DNA of 7,244 nt from Nitrospirota bacterium (GCA_016214425.1 JACRON010000233.1:1-7244); one strand, 5' to 3'. Counted from the stretch's first letter, positions 1 through 5,822 are shown. The notes: generated by a model from the sequence alone, not told the origin. Made by a program: numbers and translations.

Positions 1-272
1 CAAAGATCAAGGCGATTGAGGACTTTGACAATTTGGTAGTTGGAACAGTGATGGAAGGCATAAAGCAATTTGGCGATTATAAGATTATGGTTTTGTGCGA
101 CCACAGGACGCCGATTTCAAAAAAGACGCATACAGCAGACCCTGTGCCGTATTTAATCTTTAATTCAAAGAAGCAGGGCAAGGTTGACGGCGCCTTTGAT
201 GAGGCGACCTGTGAGAAGGGGAGGGTGTTTAATCCTGCTCATAATATGATGGAGTATTTTTTGGGGAAGTAA
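1..272 (+). CDS. apgM: C-terminal part of ApgM-family cofactor-independent phosphoglycerate mutase / proposed homoserine kinase
   Basis: Only the last 89 codons are present; the open frame enters from the left edge at base 3 and stops at 270-272. The end of the protein contains DHRTPISKKTHTADPVPY, the metal-binding DH..TP and HTADPVP signature of the archaeal-type (ApgM) branch of the alkaline phosphatase superfamily, followed by the short C-terminal tail usual for the family. The family interconverts 3- and 2-phosphoglycerate using two divalent metals. A subgroup encoded beside threonine genes has been proposed (TIGR02535) to act as homoserine kinase. The downstream aspartokinase supports that second reading here, but the substrate cannot be decided from this fragment. 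Family assignment is firm; function is inference from context. Confidence 0.85.
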   Translation, partial: KIKAIEDFDNLVVGTVMEGIKQFGDYKIMVLCDHRTPISKKTHTADPVPYLIFNSKKQGKVDGAFDEATCEKGRVFNPAHNMMEYFLGK

Positions 273-397
273 CGGCTTCGTAAAAAGTCCATCTGCTGCG
301 TTGTCGCTTCGGCCTCGCATCCTCACATACTTAAGATGTATGCTGCGGTGCGATGCCTCGCTCCGCCTTGCATCTGGAGCTTTTTACTTTGCCGTTA
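270..397. repeat. Palindromic dispersed repeat, copy 1, anchored on the apgM stop codon
   Basis: This is a ~128-bp imperfect palindrome. The outer arms are TAACGGCTTCGTAAAAAG (270-287) and its partner at 380-397; 15 of 18 positions pair. The left arm includes the apgM stop codon. The core (288-378) is GC-rich and starts with CCATCTGCTGCGTTG and ends with TTGCATCTGGA. It is nearly identical to the core of a second copy at 3270-3359. A T5 run lies in the right arm. In position it looks like a transcript-end hairpin or a small non-autonomous palindromic element. It contains no coding sequence. Confidence 0.85.
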
Positions 398-408
398 AGA
401 AGTTATTT

Positions 409-414
409 TATACT
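409..414 (+). promoter_or_regulatory. Possible -10 box upstream of lysC
   Basis: TATACT lies 51 bases before the lysC start and just after the right arm of the palindromic repeat. No convincing -35 box is seen at 16-18 bases upstream; that position falls in the T-rich repeat arm. It would restart transcription of lysC-cimA after the repeat. Weak evidence. Confidence 0.25.
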
Positions 415-430
415 TAATAGGGGAGCAGGG

Positions 431-475
431 ATGCCAATAAAAAATAAGGAGAGAATAAAGTTTCTATGTCTTTAA
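431..475 (+). CDS. Possible 14-residue leader peptide overlapping the lysC start
   Basis: An ATG preceded by AGGGGAGCAGGG opens the frame MPIKNKERIKFLCL and stops at 473-475, overlapping the lysC start codon (466) by 10 bases in another frame. A ribosome finishing this frame would end on the lysC start, which would allow translational coupling. The composition shows no run of lysine, threonine or methionine that would make it a classical attenuation leader. It may be chance. Confidence 0.2.
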   Translation: MPIKNKERIKFLCL

Positions 476-1692
476 TAGTTCAAAAGTACGGCGGCACTTC
501 TATGGGCAGCATTGAAAGGATAAAAAATGTTGCCAGAAGGGTTGCTGCTTCCAAGGATGCAGGCAATGATGTGGTTGTTGTTGTCTCTGCCATGTCAGGA
601 GAGACAGACAGACTGATAAAACTTGCTACTGATATTTCTTCAAGCCCTGACGACAGGGAGCTTGATATGCTTGTTTCAACAGGCGAGAGGGTCTCTATTG
701 CGCTTCTTGCAATGGCGCTTATTGATATGGGCTACAAGGCAAGGTCGTTTACTGGCAGGCAGGTCGGCATTATAACTGACAGCGCTCATACTAAGGCCCG
801 GATAGAAAAGATTACAGCAGAGCGGATAAAGGAGGCATTGGAAGAAGGGACAATCCCGATTGTAGCAGGCTTTCAGGGCATAGATGAAAAGTCTGATGTT
901 ACAACACTCGGAAGAGGCGGCTCTGATACAACTGCTGTTGCGCTTGCAGCAGCATTAAAAGCAGATATGTGCGATATCTATACAGATGTTGACGGAGTGT
1001 ATACATCTGACCCGAATATAGTTGCAAATGCAAGAAAGCTAAACAAGATTTCTTATGAAGAGATGCTTGAGATGGCAAGCCTTGGGGCAAAGGTCTTGCA
1101 CAGCCGTTCTGTGGAATTTGCTGCAAAATACAATGTCCCTCTGCGCGTCCTTTCAAGCTTCACCAATAACAGCGGGACATTAGTTACAAAGGAGGATAAG
1201 GATATGGAACAAGAGGCGGTCTCTGGAGTCACCTATGACAAGAATGCATCAAATATATCATTGATTGGTGTTCCGGATAAGCCAGGCATTGCCGGCAGAA
1301 TATTTGGCGCAATATCAGATGCAAATATTATTGTTGACATGATTATACAGAATATCAGCCAGGGGGAGCTTACGGATATATCATTTACAGTGCCAAAGGG
1401 AGATGCAAAAAAGGCAGTTGATATAATGAAAAAGATGACAAAGGAGATAGGCGCCGTTGATGTATTGCTGAATCCTGATATTGCAAAGGTGTCTATTGTA
1501 GGCGTTGGCATGCGCTCTCACTCAGGCGTTGCAGCAAAGATGTTTGCAATACTTGCAAAAGAAGGCATCAATATCATGATGATAAGCACATCAGAGATAA
1601 AGATATCCTGTGTTATTGACGCAAAATATACAGAGCTTGCAGTAAGGGCTTTGCATGATGCCTTTGAATTAGGAGAGAAGGCAAGGGTGTGA
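466..1692 (+). CDS. lysC: Aspartate kinase, catalytic domain plus two ACT domains
   Basis: The 408-residue protein phosphorylates aspartate to aspartyl-4-phosphate, the first step to lysine, threonine and methionine, in the cytoplasm. The N-terminal amino-acid-kinase domain shows KYGGTSMGS (residues 7-15), STGERVS, TTLGRGGSDTTA (146-157) and YTDVDGVYTSDP (172-183), the aspartate- and ATP-binding signatures. Two ACT domains follow, from about 263 (ISLIGVPDKPG) and 342 (VSIVGVGM), where lysine and/or threonine feedback is expected. Length and layout match the monofunctional lysine/threonine-sensitive class. ATG 466 is chosen because the family motif starts at residue 7; AAGGAG lies at 446-451, rather far upstream (14 bases). 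The gene ends one base before cimA. An internal start at 1204 may make a separate beta subunit. Confidence 0.97.
   Translation: MSLIVQKYGGTSMGSIERIKNVARRVAASKDAGNDVVVVVSAMSGETDRLIKLATDISSSPDDRELDMLVSTGERVSIALLAMALIDMGYKARSFTGRQVGIITDSAHTKARIEKITAERIKEALEEGTIPIVAGFQGIDEKSDVTTLGRGGSDTTAVALAAALKADMCDIYTDVDGVYTSDPNIVANARKLNKISYEEMLEMASLGAKVLHSRSVEFAAKYNVPLRVLSSFTNNSGTLVTKEDKDMEQEAVSGVTYDKNASNISLIGVPDKPGIAGRIFGAISDANIIVDMIIQNISQGELTDISFTVPKGDAKKAVDIMKKMTKEIGAVDVLLNPDIAKVSIVGVGMRSHSGVAAKMFAILAKEGINIMMISTSEIKISCVIDAKYTELAVRALHDAFELGEKARV
1188..1195 (+). promoter_or_regulatory. Internal ribosome binding site within lysC
   Basis: AAAGGAGG, a near-perfect Shine-Dalgarno sequence, lies 8 bases before an in-frame ATG (1204) inside lysC. 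It is clearly stronger and better spaced than the site used for the full-length protein. It falls in the linker between the kinase domain and the first ACT domain. Confidence 0.7.
1204..1692 (+). CDS. Aspartokinase beta subunit from an in-frame internal start
   Basis: The internal ATG is codon 247 of lysC and would yield a 162-residue protein made only of the two ACT domains, starting MEQEAVSGVTYDK. In Bacillus and Corynebacterium alpha2beta2 aspartokinases the beta subunit starts at the equivalent point of the same reading frame, and the residues after the start resemble the known beta N terminus. The strong ribosome binding site at 1188-1195 is what the sequence shows directly; production of the subunit here is inference. 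It would pair with the full-length alpha chain and form the effector-binding interface. Confidence 0.6.
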   Translation: MEQEAVSGVTYDKNASNISLIGVPDKPGIAGRIFGAISDANIIVDMIIQNISQGELTDISFTVPKGDAKKAVDIMKKMTKEIGAVDVLLNPDIAKVSIVGVGMRSHSGVAAKMFAILAKEGINIMMISTSEIKISCVIDAKYTELAVRALHDAFELGEKARV

Positions 1693-1693
1693 T

Positions 1694-3253
1694 ATGTCAG
1701 AAGTTAAACTATATGATACAACTCTAAGAGACGGCGCGCAGGCAGAGGATGTTGCCTTCCTTGTTGAGGACAAGCTGAGGATTGCAGAGAAACTTGACGC
1801 CTTTGGCATACATTATATAGAAGGCGGCTGGCCCGGCTCAAATCCAAAGGATACAGAATTCTTTAAAAAGGTAAAAAAGCTGCGCCTTAAAAATTCAGAG
1901 ATTGTTGCCTTTGGAAGCACAAGAAGGGCAGACCAGAAGGTTGCGAAGGATTTTAATATCAGGGCGCTCCTTGATACAGGCACAAAGGCAGTAACGATTG
2001 TTGGGAAGACATGGGACCTTCATGTTACTGATGCCCTCCGTATACCTTTAAAAAAGAATCTTGAATTGATATATGACTCTATCGCCTATTTAAAGGGCAA
2101 GGGCAGGAAGGTCTTTTATGATGCTGAACATTTTTTTGACGGATACAAGGCTAATCCTGAATATGCCATGCAGACGCTTGAGGCTGCAAAGAGAGGCGGC
2201 GTGGACTGCCTTGTGCTTTGCGATACAAACGGCGGGACAATGCCTGATGTCTTAAGAGAGATATTTTTAGCTGTAAAAAATAATATTGATGTGCCTCTTG
2301 GCATCCATGCGCATAATGATGCAGAGATGGCAGTTGCAAACTCTGTTATTGCTATTGGGCTTGGGGCTGTGCAGGTGCATGGGACTATCAACGGCATTGG
2401 CGAGAGATGCGGCAATGCAAATCTATGTTCAATCATCCCGAATCTGAAATTAAAGCTGAAAATCAACTGCATTAGCAATGAGCAGTTAAAAAAATTAAAA
2501 GAGGTATCGCGCTTTGTAAGCGAGATTGCAAACCTCTCTCCCTTTAAGCACCAGCCCTATGTCGGCGATTCTGCCTTTGCACATAAAGGCGGTATACATG
2601 TAAATGCTGTGCTAAAAAATCCAGAGACATACGAGCATATAAGACCTGAGCTTGTCGGCAATTATCAGAGGGTATTGGTATCAGAGCTTTCTGGCAAGAG
2701 CAATATACTTCGCAAGGCAAAAGAATTCAGGATTCACCTGCCAGAGGAGAGTCCGAAGTTAAAGGAGATATTAAAGACTCTAAAAGACTTGGAGAACCAG
2801 GGCTATCAGTTTGAGGGTGCAGAGGGCTCATTTGAGCTTTTAATGAAGAGGACACTCGGGACCCACAAGAGATTCTTTGACCTCATCGGCTTCAGGGTGA
2901 TTGTGGAAAAGAGAAAAGAGGGAGAGGAGCCTATCTCAGAGGCTACTATTATGTTGAAGGTCGGCGGCGAGACAGAGCATACAGCAGCAGTGGGAAGGGG
3001 CCCTGTGAACGCCCTGGACAATGCGCTCCGCAAGGCCCTTGAAAAGTTTTATCCAAAATTAAAAGAGATGAGGCTGATTGACTATAAGGTGCGCGTGCTG
3101 GCAGCAAACAGGGGCACTGCTGCGAGGGTGCGGGTGCTTATTGAGTCAAGCGATAAGAAGAAGAAATGGGGCACTGTCGGCGTGTCAGAGAATATTATGG
3201 AGGCGAGCTGGCAGGCGCTTGTAGATAGCATTGAATATAAGCTAATGAGTTAG
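1694..3253 (+). CDS. cimA: (R)-citramalate synthase
   Basis: The 519-residue protein condenses acetyl-CoA with pyruvate to (R)-citramalate, the first step of the threonine-independent isoleucine route. The N-terminal TIM barrel has DTTLRDGAQ (residues 8-16, catalytic Arg12 and metal ligand Asp13), the metal-binding HAHND (205-209) and NGIGERCGNA (233-242). A linker region follows, with AHKGGIHVNAV, then a C-terminal LeuA-type allosteric/dimerisation domain (about 390-515) ending in a conserved GVSENIMEASWQALVDS segment. Length and the EGGWPGSNPKD segment near the N terminus favour the CimA group over isopropylmalate or homocitrate synthase. The ATG lies one base after the lysC stop, with AAGGG just upstream, so the two genes are translationally coupled. 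The stop overlaps a palindromic repeat. Confidence 0.95.
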   Translation: MSEVKLYDTTLRDGAQAEDVAFLVEDKLRIAEKLDAFGIHYIEGGWPGSNPKDTEFFKKVKKLRLKNSEIVAFGSTRRADQKVAKDFNIRALLDTGTKAVTIVGKTWDLHVTDALRIPLKKNLELIYDSIAYLKGKGRKVFYDAEHFFDGYKANPEYAMQTLEAAKRGGVDCLVLCDTNGGTMPDVLREIFLAVKNNIDVPLGIHAHNDAEMAVANSVIAIGLGAVQVHGTINGIGERCGNANLCSIIPNLKLKLKINCISNEQLKKLKEVSRFVSEIANLSPFKHQPYVGDSAFAHKGGIHVNAVLKNPETYEHIRPELVGNYQRVLVSELSGKSNILRKAKEFRIHLPEESPKLKEILKTLKDLENQGYQFEGAEGSFELLMKRTLGTHKRFFDLIGFRVIVEKRKEGEEPISEATIMLKVGGETEHTAAVGRGPVNALDNALRKALEKFYPKLKEMRLIDYKVRVLAANRGTAARVRVLIESSDKKKKWGTVGVSENIMEASWQALVDSIEYKLMS

Positions 3254-3377
3254 TTCACGCTGAAAAACGCCCATCTGCTGTGTTGTCGCTTCGGCCTCGC
3301 ATCCTCACATACTACTTTGTATGCTGCGGTGCGAGTCCTCGCTCCGCCTTGCATCTGGACATTTTTGAACGTGAACT
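3252..3377. repeat. Palindromic dispersed repeat, copy 2, anchored on the cimA stop codon
   Basis: The core (3270-3359) matches the core of copy 1 (288-378) apart from a few substitutions and a changed centre (TTAAGA there, TACTTT here). The outer arms AGTTCACGCTGAAAAACG (3252-3269) and 3360-3377 pair with each other at 15 of 18 positions but do not resemble the arms of copy 1 except for an A5/T5 block. As in copy 1, the left arm begins inside the stop codon of the preceding gene. Possible roles are a transcription end or mRNA-stabilising hairpin, or an element inserted into such a hairpin. Confidence 0.85.
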
Positions 3378-3398
3378 GTTTATGTATGGTGAGTATGA

Positions 3399-3830
3399 AT
3401 GATAGAAGAAGAAGGTATCGTAATACAGACCTTTGATGATAAGGCAAAGGTTAAGACAATAAGGAGCTCTGCGTGTGAGGGCTGTGCGTCTGCATCTTTC
3501 TGCCATCCTGAAAAAGGGACAGAGATGATAATGGAGGTTGTCAATAACATCCATGCAAAGGTCGGCGAAAGGGTAAAGATAGGTTTAAAGCCTGGCGTAT
3601 ATCTTAAGGCTTCCTTCCTTGTATATATGGTGCCTATAATTATTTTTATAATCGGTGCAATAATCGGTAAGGAGCTTGCTGTTTATATTTCATATTCAAA
3701 GGACTCTGACCTCTTTGCCATCATCACCGGTGTAATATTATTGATTCCCACCTTTATTGCAATGCGGCTCTACAACAGAAAAATAGAAAAGGACAGAACC
3801 TATCAGCCAGTGATACTGGAAGTGATGTAG
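3399..3830 (+). CDS. rseC: RseC/MucC-family membrane protein
   Basis: The 143-residue protein begins MIEEEGIVI, the typical RseC opening. It carries a cysteine cluster C26-x2-C29-x5-C35 in a soluble N-terminal region, then two membrane helices at about 71-90 and 105-122 and a short basic C-terminal tail. This is the standard RseC layout and length. In Escherichia coli RseC is linked to sigma-E control and, with the Rsx/Rnf electron-transport complex, to reduction of SoxR. In organisms without SoxR the role is not established, and no rnf or sigma factor gene is in this window. GGTGAG at 3389-3394 precedes the ATG. The gene follows the repeat after cimA and appears functionally unrelated to the amino-acid genes. 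Confidence 0.85.
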   Translation: MIEEEGIVIQTFDDKAKVKTIRSSACEGCASASFCHPEKGTEMIMEVVNNIHAKVGERVKIGLKPGVYLKASFLVYMVPIIIFIIGAIIGKELAVYISYSKDSDLFAIITGVILLIPTFIAMRLYNRKIEKDRTYQPVILEVM

Positions 3831-3843
3831 GCCGCACAATTGA

Positions 3844-3872
3844 TTGACAGTGTCAGGGGCGGTTGATATAAT
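3844..3872 (+). promoter_or_regulatory. Consensus sigma-70 promoter for the RelE/ParE module
   Basis: TTGACA (3844-3849) and TATAAT (3867-3872) are separated by exactly 17 bases, a perfect consensus promoter. The expected transcript start is near 3879, about 80 bases before the antitoxin ATG. It starts only 14 bases after the rseC stop, so it marks the boundary of the toxin-antitoxin transcription unit. Confidence 0.85.
3845..3855. promoter_or_regulatory. Palindrome over the -35 box, possible operator
   Basis: TGACA-G-TGTCA is a perfect 11-base palindrome overlapping the -35 hexamer. Its placement would let a bound dimer block RNA polymerase, as in toxin-antitoxin autorepression. The antitoxin sequence shows no obvious DNA-binding domain, so the binding protein is unknown. 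Confidence 0.4.
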
Positions 3873-3879
3873 GTTCTAT

Positions 3880-3903
3880 GTGCACTTCGGCAAGCCGCTG
3901 CAC
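3880..3903 (+). other. Stem-loop at the predicted 5' end of the toxin-antitoxin mRNA
   Basis: GTGCA (3880-3884) pairs with TGCAC (3899-3903), and the inner CGGC (3888-3891) pairs with GCCG (3894-3897) around an AA loop. The predicted transcript start (about 3879) puts the hairpin at the extreme 5' end of the mRNA, where it could protect against 5' decay. It is GC-rich compared with the AT-rich leader that follows. Confidence 0.5.
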
Positions 3904-3959
3904 CGTTATGTGAAATTCACGGTCAAATTTAGTAGAATTAAGATAAAAGAGGAGGGAAT

Positions 3960-4148
3960 ATGCAGACAGCCAAACAAGATGTTAACGAACTTCTCAACCG
4001 TTTGCCTGATGATTGTTCATTAGAGGATATTCAATATCATCTTTATGTTCTTCAGAAGATTGAACGCGGTTTGAAGGATGCAGAAGAAGGAAGAGTATAT
4101 ACTCAAGAAGAGGTTGAAAAGCGGATGTCAAAATGGCTCGCAAAGTAA
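3960..4148 (+). CDS. Small antitoxin of a RelE/ParE-type module
   Basis: The 62-residue acidic helical protein has the segment LEDIQYHLYVLQKIERGLKD followed by EEGRVYTQEEVEKRM. The 'GL.D...GRV...EEV..R' ending is common in short antitoxins encoded directly before RelE/ParE toxins, and it is the part expected to wrap the toxin. No ribbon-helix-helix or helix-turn-helix is evident, so autoregulation by this protein alone is uncertain. ATG 3960 follows a strong AGGAGG (3950-3955). The gene overlaps the toxin start by 16 bases. Assignment rests on this tail, size and neighbour; the exact antitoxin family was not determined. Confidence 0.75.
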   Translation: MQTAKQDVNELLNRLPDDCSLEDIQYHLYVLQKIERGLKDAEEGRVYTQEEVEKRMSKWLAK

Positions 4149-4447
4149 TCTGGTCATTTGAAGCCACCACTGACCTTGAGGCTCTTGCTGAATATATTGC
4201 AAAGGATTCTACTTTTTATGCAGCAGCATTTGTCCAAAAAGCCCTTGATACAAGCCGTTTCTTGAATGAATTCTCTGAAAGAGGACGAGTTGTTCCAGAA
4301 CTTGGGAATACAAGTATTCGTGAAATCTTTGTAAAAGAATATCGCCTTATTTATAGCATTGAAGAATCGAGGGTTATTATTTTGGGTCTTATTCATGGAA
4401 AAAAAGACCTAAAGGCATTATGGGAGAAGGAACAAAGAGGAGATTGA
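4133..4447 (+). CDS. RelE/ParE-superfamily toxin
   Basis: The 104-residue protein matches the ParE/RelE fold pattern: an N-terminal strand (KVIWSFEA) with ATTDLEALAEYIAKDS as the first helix, then RFLNEFSERGRVVPEL, IREIFVKEYRLIYSI and a final strand ending in GLIHGKKDL. The 'GR.VPE' and 'RE..V..YR..Y' motifs favour the ParE-like branch, whose studied members poison DNA gyrase; RelE members cleave mRNA in the ribosome. Which target applies here cannot be told from sequence. ATG 4133 lies within the antitoxin gene, giving a 16-base overlap and translational coupling. The ribosome binding site is weak, which keeps toxin below antitoxin. Confidence 0.88.
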   Translation: MARKVIWSFEATTDLEALAEYIAKDSTFYAAAFVQKALDTSRFLNEFSERGRVVPELGNTSIREIFVKEYRLIYSIEESRVIILGLIHGKKDLKALWEKEQRGD

Positions 4448-4464
4448 CAATGGCCTTCGCCTAA

Positions 4465-4497
4465 TGGCGCTTCGGCTTTGCCATCGGCAAGGCGCCA
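4465..4497. other. GC-rich stem-loop after the toxin gene
   Basis: TGGCGC (4465-4470) pairs with GCGCCA (4492-4497). Inside, TTGCC (4478-4482) pairs with GGCAA (4486-4490) around ATC, leaving a one-sided bulge. No T-run follows, so it is not a standard intrinsic terminator. A competing fold uses ATGGC with GCCAT in the same stretch. It is one of several GC-rich junctions between AT-rich accessory genes. Confidence 0.5.
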
Positions 4498-4524
4498 CTA
4501 CGATAAGCGGTCAGAGTGTAGGGT

Positions 4525-4555
4525 TTGACAAAATTATATCAAAAGTAATTATAAT
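4525..4555 (+). promoter_or_regulatory. Promoter for the 4569 membrane protein
   Basis: TTGACA (4525-4530) and TATAAT (4550-4555) are both perfect hexamers, but the spacer is 19 bases, longer than ideal. Transcription would begin near 4562, only a few bases before the ATG at 4569, giving a nearly leaderless mRNA. Confidence 0.6.
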
Positions 4556-4568
4556 GGTGAATTGAAAG

Positions 4569-5027
4569 ATGCGACGAATATCTTCCCGCACGACATTTTT
4601 TAATAAACGTGTTTTCCCGGTAATATGGTTCGGATTCCTTGCTTTCTTCGTTGTGGGTTCATCGTTTGCCATGATTGCAAAGGGAGAGCTTCAAATGGCG
4701 CTTCTACTCATCCCAACAGCCATGGCAGTCTTTGGTTATTTTCTAATGAAGAAGCTCGTCTTTGATCTTATGGATGAAGTTTGGGATGATGGCGATATGC
4801 TTATTGTTAAAAACAAGAACAAGGAAGATCGTATTCCATTATCTGAAATAATGAATATTAGCTATTCCTATTTTACCAATCCGCCAAGGGTAACGCTTAC
4901 ACTTAGACATCCATGCTGTTTCGGAACGGAGGTTACTTTTTCGGCTCCAATTAGTTTTATTCCTTTTGGGAAAAGTCCTATCATAGATGAATTAATTTTA
5001 AGAGTTGATGCAAAACGAAGAGGCTAA
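4569..5027 (+). CDS. Unrecognised two-helix membrane protein
   Basis: The 152-residue protein has a basic N terminus (MRRISSRTTFFNKR), two membrane helices at about 16-37 and 42-60, and a soluble C-terminal part of about 90 residues rich in alternating hydrophobics (DGDMLIVKN, EDRIPLSEIMNISYSY, PRVTLTLRHP) that could form a small beta-barrel such as a bacterial PH-like domain. That fold is a guess from pattern; I do not recognise a named family. Positive-inside charge places both termini in the cytoplasm. The start is supported by a promoter only 14 bases upstream; no strong ribosome binding site is seen (GAAAG only). It stands alone between two toxin-antitoxin pairs and shows no functional link to them. 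Confidence 0.75.
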   Translation: MRRISSRTTFFNKRVFPVIWFGFLAFFVVGSSFAMIAKGELQMALLLIPTAMAVFGYFLMKKLVFDLMDEVWDDGDMLIVKNKNKEDRIPLSEIMNISYSYFTNPPRVTLTLRHPCCFGTEVTFSAPISFIPFGKSPIIDELILRVDAKRRG

Positions 5028-5065
5028 TCAACGGCTCCAACGGATCGCTTTGTGTCTGTTAACCC

Positions 5066-5130
5066 TTCAAGGCTTGTATGTTTTATCTTTATATAAATCC
5101 CTTGAAATCCTGATAGTTTTGTAGGATAAT
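5066..5130 (+). promoter_or_regulatory. Promoter and possible operator of the PIN toxin-antitoxin pair
   Basis: TTGAAA (5102-5107) and GATAAT (5125-5130) are 17 bases apart, giving a good sigma-70 match with a start near 5137, about 30 bases before the antitoxin ATG. A perfect 7-base inverted repeat, TTCAAGG (5066-5072) and CCTTGAA (5100-5106), overlaps the -35 box and could be an autoregulatory site. The stretch from 5028 also holds two direct CAACGG copies (5029 and 5038). Confidence 0.55.
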
Positions 5131-5168
5131 TTATAAAAATATTCTCTTTGCAGGGAGGCGCAGAACAA

Positions 5169-5417
5169 ATGAATAGTAAACTTAAATATGAAAAGAAGAT
5201 TATGGAAGAATTAAAGGATGTTCCTGATGAGGAGATGCCTAAGATTATAGAGATAATTCATCATTTAAAAGAGGGCATTCTGCAAAAGAGCAAAAAAGGG
5301 ACTGAGGAGGTTAAGGAGCCGCTCTTAGATATAGAAGATATTGCTGTTGAGACTGGCATTTCTGATCTTGCACAGCACCATGATTTTTACCTTTACGGGG
5401 TACCTAAAGGTGACTAA
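5169..5417 (+). CDS. Antitoxin partner of the PIN-domain toxin
   Basis: The 82-residue, charged, largely helical protein ends in IAVETGISDLAQHHDFYLYGVPKGD, of which the 'GI.DLA..HD.YLYG.PK' tail is a recurring feature of small proteins encoded directly before PIN toxins. ATG 5169 is preferred over a TTG 21 bases upstream because GGGAGG (5153-5158) sits 10 bases before it. No DNA-binding domain is obvious in the N-terminal half, which is a predicted helix (KKIMEELKDVPDEEMPKII). The frame ends eight bases into the toxin gene. Function is inferred from the tail and neighbour. Confidence 0.75.
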   Translation: MNSKLKYEKKIMEELKDVPDEEMPKIIEIIHHLKEGILQKSKKGTEEVKEPLLDIEDIAVETGISDLAQHHDFYLYGVPKGD

Positions 5418-5820
5418 TCATATCTTTATGGATAGCTTTGCGTGGATTGCTCTAATCAACAAAAGCGACAACTATCATAAACCCTCTGTAAAACTGCTCA
5501 ATGGTCTGCTTTCGCAGCAGACTGAATTAATAACAACTAATTATATTCTTATAGAAACCATAAATGCCTTAAGTAAAGCTGAATATAGAAAGGCTGTTAT
5601 TGAATATATTAACCGTATTGAAAAATCTCCAAGTGTTACAGTTGTTAAGATAACAGATGAGATTTATAAATCAGCGTGGAAGTTGTATCAGCAACGAATG
5701 GACAAAGACTGGGGGATTACTGACTGCACAAGTTTTGAGGTTATGAAGCTGGTTAATATTAAAAGGGTATTTACAAATGATAAACACTTTGAGCAGGCAG
5801 GTTATTCCATATTGATTTAA
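5410..5820 (+). CDS. VapC-like PIN-domain ribonuclease toxin
   Basis: The protein is 136 residues from GTG 5410. All four expected PIN acidic residues are visible: Asp8 in HIFMDSFAWIAL, Glu49 in NYILIETINAL, Asp105 in WGITDCTSF and Asp124 in VFTNDKHFEQAGY. They form the metal site of these endoribonucleases, whose studied VapC members cut tRNA or rRNA. The GTG start overlaps the antitoxin stop by eight bases. The ATG at 5428 would remove the first beta strand, leaving only one residue before the catalytic Asp, so it is less likely. The longer open frame back to 5341 lies inside the antitoxin gene and is not needed. The gene appears intact, followed by a large hairpin. Confidence 0.9.
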   Translation: MTNHIFMDSFAWIALINKSDNYHKPSVKLLNGLLSQQTELITTNYILIETINALSKAEYRKAVIEYINRIEKSPSVTVVKITDEIYKSAWKLYQQRMDKDWGITDCTSFEVMKLVNIKRVFTNDKHFEQAGYSILI

Positions 5821-5822
5821 CG

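Noticed and set aside
398..465. Lysine riboswitch or T-box upstream of lysC
   Set aside because: The space after the repeat is under 70 bases and shows none of the expected conserved helices.
899..1511. Minus-strand open frames of 85 and 92 codons inside lysC
   Set aside because: They are antisense to a clearly conserved aspartokinase and have low-complexity, non-protein-like composition.
2116..3033. Minus-strand open frames inside cimA
   Set aside because: They lie opposite conserved citramalate synthase motifs, lack ribosome binding sites and show no family features.
3250..3554. Minus-strand open frames across the repeat and the start of rseC
   Set aside because: Formed mostly from the palindromic repeat and the antisense of the RseC cysteine region; no coding signs.
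4154..4396. Minus-strand 80-codon frame within the RelE/ParE toxin
   Set aside because: Antisense shadow of a recognised toxin gene.
3873..4512. attC sites around the RelE/ParE module
   Set aside because: Hairpins at 3880 and 4465 lack GTTRRRY/RYYYAAC core pairs; GTTATGT at 3905 breaks the consensus and has no partner.
5148..5150. TTG start for the PIN antitoxin
   Set aside because: The ATG at 5169 has a well-spaced GGGAGG, which the TTG start would itself overlap.
5341..5409. N-terminal extension of the PIN toxin frame
   Set aside because: It overlaps the antitoxin coding region in another frame and precedes the conserved PIN first strand; GTG 5410 fits the family length.
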